From assembly GCA_003225655.1 (NCBI GenBank), contig QIAW01000301.1, positions 1 through 8,952 on the forward strand: a stretch of DNA of 8,952 nucleotides, written 5' to 3'. Below the pieces are notes generated by a model. It was not told where the DNA came from, did not search any database, and worked only from the letters and a program-made list of their open reading frames with translations. The translations under genes were made by a program, and so were the position numbers. Numbering within the stretch: position 1 is the first letter of the stretch; every line of letters begins with the position of its first letter. Origin of the DNA: Acidobacteriota bacterium. GTDB lineage: Bacteria > Acidobacteriota > Terriglobia > Terriglobales > Acidobacteriaceae. Below are positions 6,792 through 8,952 of the stretch, one piece after another.

Positions 6792-8324
6792 TTACCAGCT
6801 TCTTCGAATGGGGTGGGCTTCGGTGTTGAAGACCACTTTCTTCAGGTCGAGCGTCTCAGGTGGAGCGAAGAGCAAATAAAGGTACTTCAAAGTTTCCGCC
6901 AGAAAAAAGCTCTCCATCGCGTCCCTTTTCGTCATCTTCTGAACATCGCTCAGGGCCGCGTAGGCAACATCGGTCCTGCAGTTTTTCACCAGCCCGTCGA
7001 AAAATGTATGCCCCATCTCGAGGTAGCGCGGGTCTTTGGTGAAATGATGCAGGTAGTATGCCGACTCGATAATTTCCGGGCGCAGCGCATAGCCGTTGTA
7101 GGCGATGGCCATCTTGGAATAGTCGAGCACTTCCGGTTCAATGCCGGTCAGGTTCCACATCTTGTAGCTGGAATCTTCGAGCCGCCGTGCGCGGTCGAGG
7201 TCGCCGGAAAGCGCGAGAGTGCCGGCGAAGAAGGCGTCGAGCGCGCCGAAGTACGTGCCCCCACGCTTTCCCGTATTCATGTCCACGTGGCCATACCACA
7301 GCCCCGTGGGGGCATCGTCGGCCACATATTTGTTCAAGGCCTCGATACTCGACTTCCACATCCGCTGGCAATCCTTGTCGCCAAAAAGGAGCCACGCTTT
7401 CAATAAATATTCATAGTAAGAATCAATGCCGCCGCCCACGTGGCTGCTGCTGCTGGTCCACTTGCCGGTTTCGACGTCGATTCCCGAGCCGACGAGCCCT
7501 ATGGGGGAGCGGCGATTGTAAAGCTCAACCAGTGCACGCTTGGCTTTGTCGTAGTAAATCGGCTTTTTGGTCAATTTGCTGAGTGTGCCAAATTCAATCA
7601 ACAACGTGCCGATTTCAGCGGGATTCGACTCCTTGCCGCGGACGGCGCCGGTTTTCAGGTTTACGTACACATAGGGCATGCCGGTGGGCGAGTTGAAGGC
7701 AGGCAGCAACCGGTTTCCCAGGTCTTCAGCCAGCGCCAGCAGGCGCTTGTCGCCAGTGAGCTGATAGCTGCTGAGCAGGCCGCCAAGCATGCGGATGGTG
7801 ATCTCAAAATTCTTGACGTAAATATCCTGATCGAATGAAAGGTTCTTGGCGATGAACTCCCGTGTCTGGTTGGCCTCATCGTTCAATCCCATCAGGACCA
7901 TGGTGTCGAGGGCGTCGACAGGGGTCATGTCGAGCGAAACGCTGTGCCAGTCATGGGAGGTTTTGCTCAGCGGCTGGAGTTCATCATGTCCCCAGGCGTA
8001 TTGCTTGTAGCCGTTCCAGTCGTGCAGGAACTCCTCGCGTACACGGTTCGCCATTGCGGCGTTCTCATCGCTGGCTGGACCGGCTGCTCTCTTGGAATCT
8101 GCGGCGTTTATGCCCGCGGACATCATATATATGGCGGATGGACTATATATAGAAGAGGCAGCGTGATTGGCGCTCTTCTCCGGTAAGAAACCTGCTGCTG
8201 AAGAAGACGGTGTTTCCAAGGAAAGCCGGCGTTGTGTGTCTTGCGCAATGCAGGGCTGGCTGATCGCCGCAAGCACGATAAGCCAAATGGCCCTACTGAA
8301 AAAAGCGTTCATGGCTCGATGCAC
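6792..8324 (-). CDS. Exported GH47 alpha-1,2-mannosidase (class I mannosidase)
   Basis: GH47 enzymes are inverting, calcium-dependent exo-alpha-1,2-mannosidases, best known from trimming Man9 N-glycans in the eukaryotic ER and Golgi; bacterial members are scarcer. In the 510-residue product the family blocks appear in order: YAWGHDELQPLS (109-120), DALDTMVLMGL (137-147), FEITIRMLGGLLSSYQLTG (173-191) with proposed acid Glu174, GSGIDVETG, GGGIDSYYEYLLKAW (297-311) with Asp301, LRPEIIES (414-421) with Glu417, ESFFLAETLKYLYLLF (471-486) and FNTEAHP (499-505) with the calcium ligand Thr501. Residues 6-28 form a signal peptide ending in CIAQ, so the enzyme is periplasmic or outer-membrane exposed. 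Residues 29-95 are a Ser/Ala-rich linker. Start choice is uncertain: GTG 8324 has AAGGA 9 bases upstream, and ATG 8312 has GGAG 11 bases upstream. It follows the TonB receptor by 129 bases and precedes GH38 by 86. Confidence 0.92.
   Translation of the reverse strand: MHRAMNAFFSRAIWLIVLAAISQPCIAQDTQRRLSLETPSSSAAGFLPEKSANHAASSIYSPSAIYMMSAGINAADSKRAAGPASDENAAMANRVREEFLHDWNGYKQYAWGHDELQPLSKTSHDWHSVSLDMTPVDALDTMVLMGLNDEANQTREFIAKNLSFDQDIYVKNFEITIRMLGGLLSSYQLTGDKRLLALAEDLGNRLLPAFNSPTGMPYVYVNLKTGAVRGKESNPAEIGTLLIEFGTLSKLTKKPIYYDKAKRALVELYNRRSPIGLVGSGIDVETGKWTSSSSHVGGGIDSYYEYLLKAWLLFGDKDCQRMWKSSIEALNKYVADDAPTGLWYGHVDMNTGKRGGTYFGALDAFFAGTLALSGDLDRARRLEDSSYKMWNLTGIEPEVLDYSKMAIAYNGYALRPEIIESAYYLHHFTKDPRYLEMGHTFFDGLVKNCRTDVAYAALSDVQKMTKRDAMESFFLAETLKYLYLLFAPPETLDLKKVVFNTEAHPIRRSW
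8124..8152. repeat. Two 10-bp A+T palindromes, CATATATATG and CTATATATAG
   Basis: CATATATATG (8124-8133) and CTATATATAG (8143-8152) are each perfectly self-complementary. They are separated by 9 bases, giving 19 bases centre to centre. They lie inside the linker-coding part of the GH47 gene in an otherwise G+C-rich stretch. They may be chance low complexity, because the linker is free to drift, or a small recent insertion. A role as a protein-binding site is not supported by anything else seen. Confidence 0.5.
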
Positions 8325-8390
8325 TCCGTTCTGTCCTTATTTCTATCTCACCTGAACGCGTCGATAAAGCTAAAACATCAGGCAGGAGTG

Positions 8391-8412
8391 CCCCCGGGAT
8401 TGCTCCCGGGGG
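8391..8412 (-). terminator. Perfect G+C hairpin between the TonB receptor and GH47 (possible terminator or attenuator)
   Basis: CCCCCGGGA (8391-8399) and TCCCGGGGG (8404-8412) form a perfect 9-bp stem with a 4-base loop. It lies 41 bases after the receptor stop and about 66 bases before the GH47 start. In minus-strand reading there is no U tract directly after the stem (CACTCCTGCC follows), and TTTT appears only about 17 bases further on. So it is not a textbook intrinsic terminator. It could still end or weaken transcription from the receptor gene, or protect an mRNA end. Confidence 0.45.
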
Positions 8413-8453
8413 GTTGATTGATGAGGCACCGTGGTCACTAATCGCGCAGCCCT

Positions 8454-8952
8454 CTAGAAAACAACCTTCAGCGATAACTGAAGCTGCCGCGGGAAGTTCT
8501 GCTGGGTTGACCCGATGCATCCGTAACCCGTGCAATAACCTGGCGTACCAGGTTGAATGCCGGGGATGTTGTTCGGATTGATAACAATCGGTTGGCTGGG
8601 GTCTGTGTTAGCAGTATTTGGCCCCCCGAAGATCGGGGTGTTGAAGGCGTTAAACGCCTCGGCCCTGAACTGCAACTTGGTGGATTCCCGGATATCGAAT
8701 TGCTTTTGCAGTGCGAACGTCGCCTGTGGCCTATAAGGAGCGCGCAGTGTACTTTGCCGTGTCACGATAGGCCGGGGAATCCAGGTATTAGTCGGCAGCG
8801 CCGTATAGCAGGAGGGGGTCTCGTTGTAGATCCACTCGCTGAAACTCCGGTGTGCCGGCATGTAGCTGTTATTGTTTTGTGGACAATTGTAGGCGAAGTC
8901 GTTTCGCGGCTGGAGAGGTGTGCCGGTAGCGTTCTGGAAGATCCAGTCCACC
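8454..8952 (-). CDS. TonB-dependent outer-membrane receptor, Oar-like, C-terminal end (partial)
   Basis: This is the last 165-166 codons of a gene that starts outside the window. The frame is open to the edge, and the GTG at 8951 is only an internal Val. The features are those of the final beta-strands of large acidobacterial Oar-like receptors: APYRPQATFALQKQFDI, STKLQFRAEAFNAFNTPIFG, a polar Asn/Pro-rich loop, and the end FPRQLQLSLKVVF with a terminal aromatic residue, the usual signal for outer-membrane barrel assembly. Several Cys residues (NCPQ, SCYT, YCTGYGC) sit in what should be surface loops and may form disulfides. Such receptors import or bind large substrates with energy from TonB, and in glycan clusters they often take up oligosaccharides. 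Its place upstream of two mannosidases suggests a mannan or glycopeptide substrate. The N-terminal carboxypeptidase-like and plug domains are not visible. Confidence 0.85.
   Translation of the reverse strand, partial: VDWIFQNATGTPLQPRNDFAYNCPQNNNSYMPAHRSFSEWIYNETPSCYTALPTNTWIPRPIVTRQSTLRAPYRPQATFALQKQFDIRESTKLQFRAEAFNAFNTPIFGGPNTANTDPSQPIVINPNNIPGIQPGTPGYCTGYGCIGSTQQNFPRQLQLSLKVVF

Noticed and set aside
8949..8951. GTG at 8951 as the start of a 165-residue protein
   Set aside because: The protein is plainly the C-terminal end of a much larger TonB-dependent receptor, so this is an internal Val codon at the window edge.

Overview
The window reads as a single-strand carbohydrate-use cluster from a Gram-negative soil-type bacterium, most likely an Acidobacteriota (Terriglobia-like) genome or metagenome bin. 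The clue is the C-terminal end of an Oar-like TonB-dependent receptor with the FRAEAFNAFN / PRQLQLSLKVVF style typical of that phylum, together with several exported glycosidases and a moderately high G+C content. This assignment is inference. Every convincing gene is on the minus strand, so transcription runs from high to low coordinates. The long plus-strand frames are antisense shadows.

Layout in transcription order: (1) 8952-8454, the C-terminal end of a TonB-dependent outer-membrane receptor, cut by the window edge; (2) a 129-base spacer holding a perfect 9-bp G+C hairpin (8391-8412); (3) 8324-6792, an exported GH47 alpha-1,2-mannosidase; (4) 6705-3534, a GH38 alpha-mannosidase whose frame is broken once, at 6088-6093, between its N-terminal domain and its intact zinc catalytic domain; (5) 3537-2530, a lipoprotein sugar-binding protein of the RbsB/LacI-like class, starting inside the GH38 stop codon (ATGA); (6) 2507-1497, a ROK-family sugar kinase; (7) 1481-447, an NAD-dependent zinc dehydrogenase very close to L-threonine 3-dehydrogenase (Tdh); (8) 405-1, the N-terminal end of a second protein homologous to the N-terminal domain of the first GH38, cut by the window edge.

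Gaps from GH47 onward are 86, -4, 22, 15 and 41 bases, so genes 3-8 look like one operon. Read together they suggest uptake across the outer membrane, trimming of alpha-1,2-mannose by GH47, further alpha-mannose removal by one or two GH38 enzymes, capture by a binding protein and phosphorylation by a ROK kinase. GH47 plus GH38 is the enzyme pair eukaryotes use to process high-mannose N-glycans, so the substrate is probably fungal or plant high-mannose glycan or mannoprotein. The Tdh-like enzyme does not fit a pure sugar pathway and may link to threonine released from mannoproteins.

The observation most worth checking is the GH38 frame break. The zero-frame stop sits in CTT TGA C, the same heptamer used for programmed +1 frameshifting in prfB (release factor 2), and a +1 shift there restores one protein of about 1056 residues. 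A simple one-base insertion or assembly error is an equally good or better explanation. No RNA genes, CRISPR arrays, insertion sequences or attachment sites were seen.
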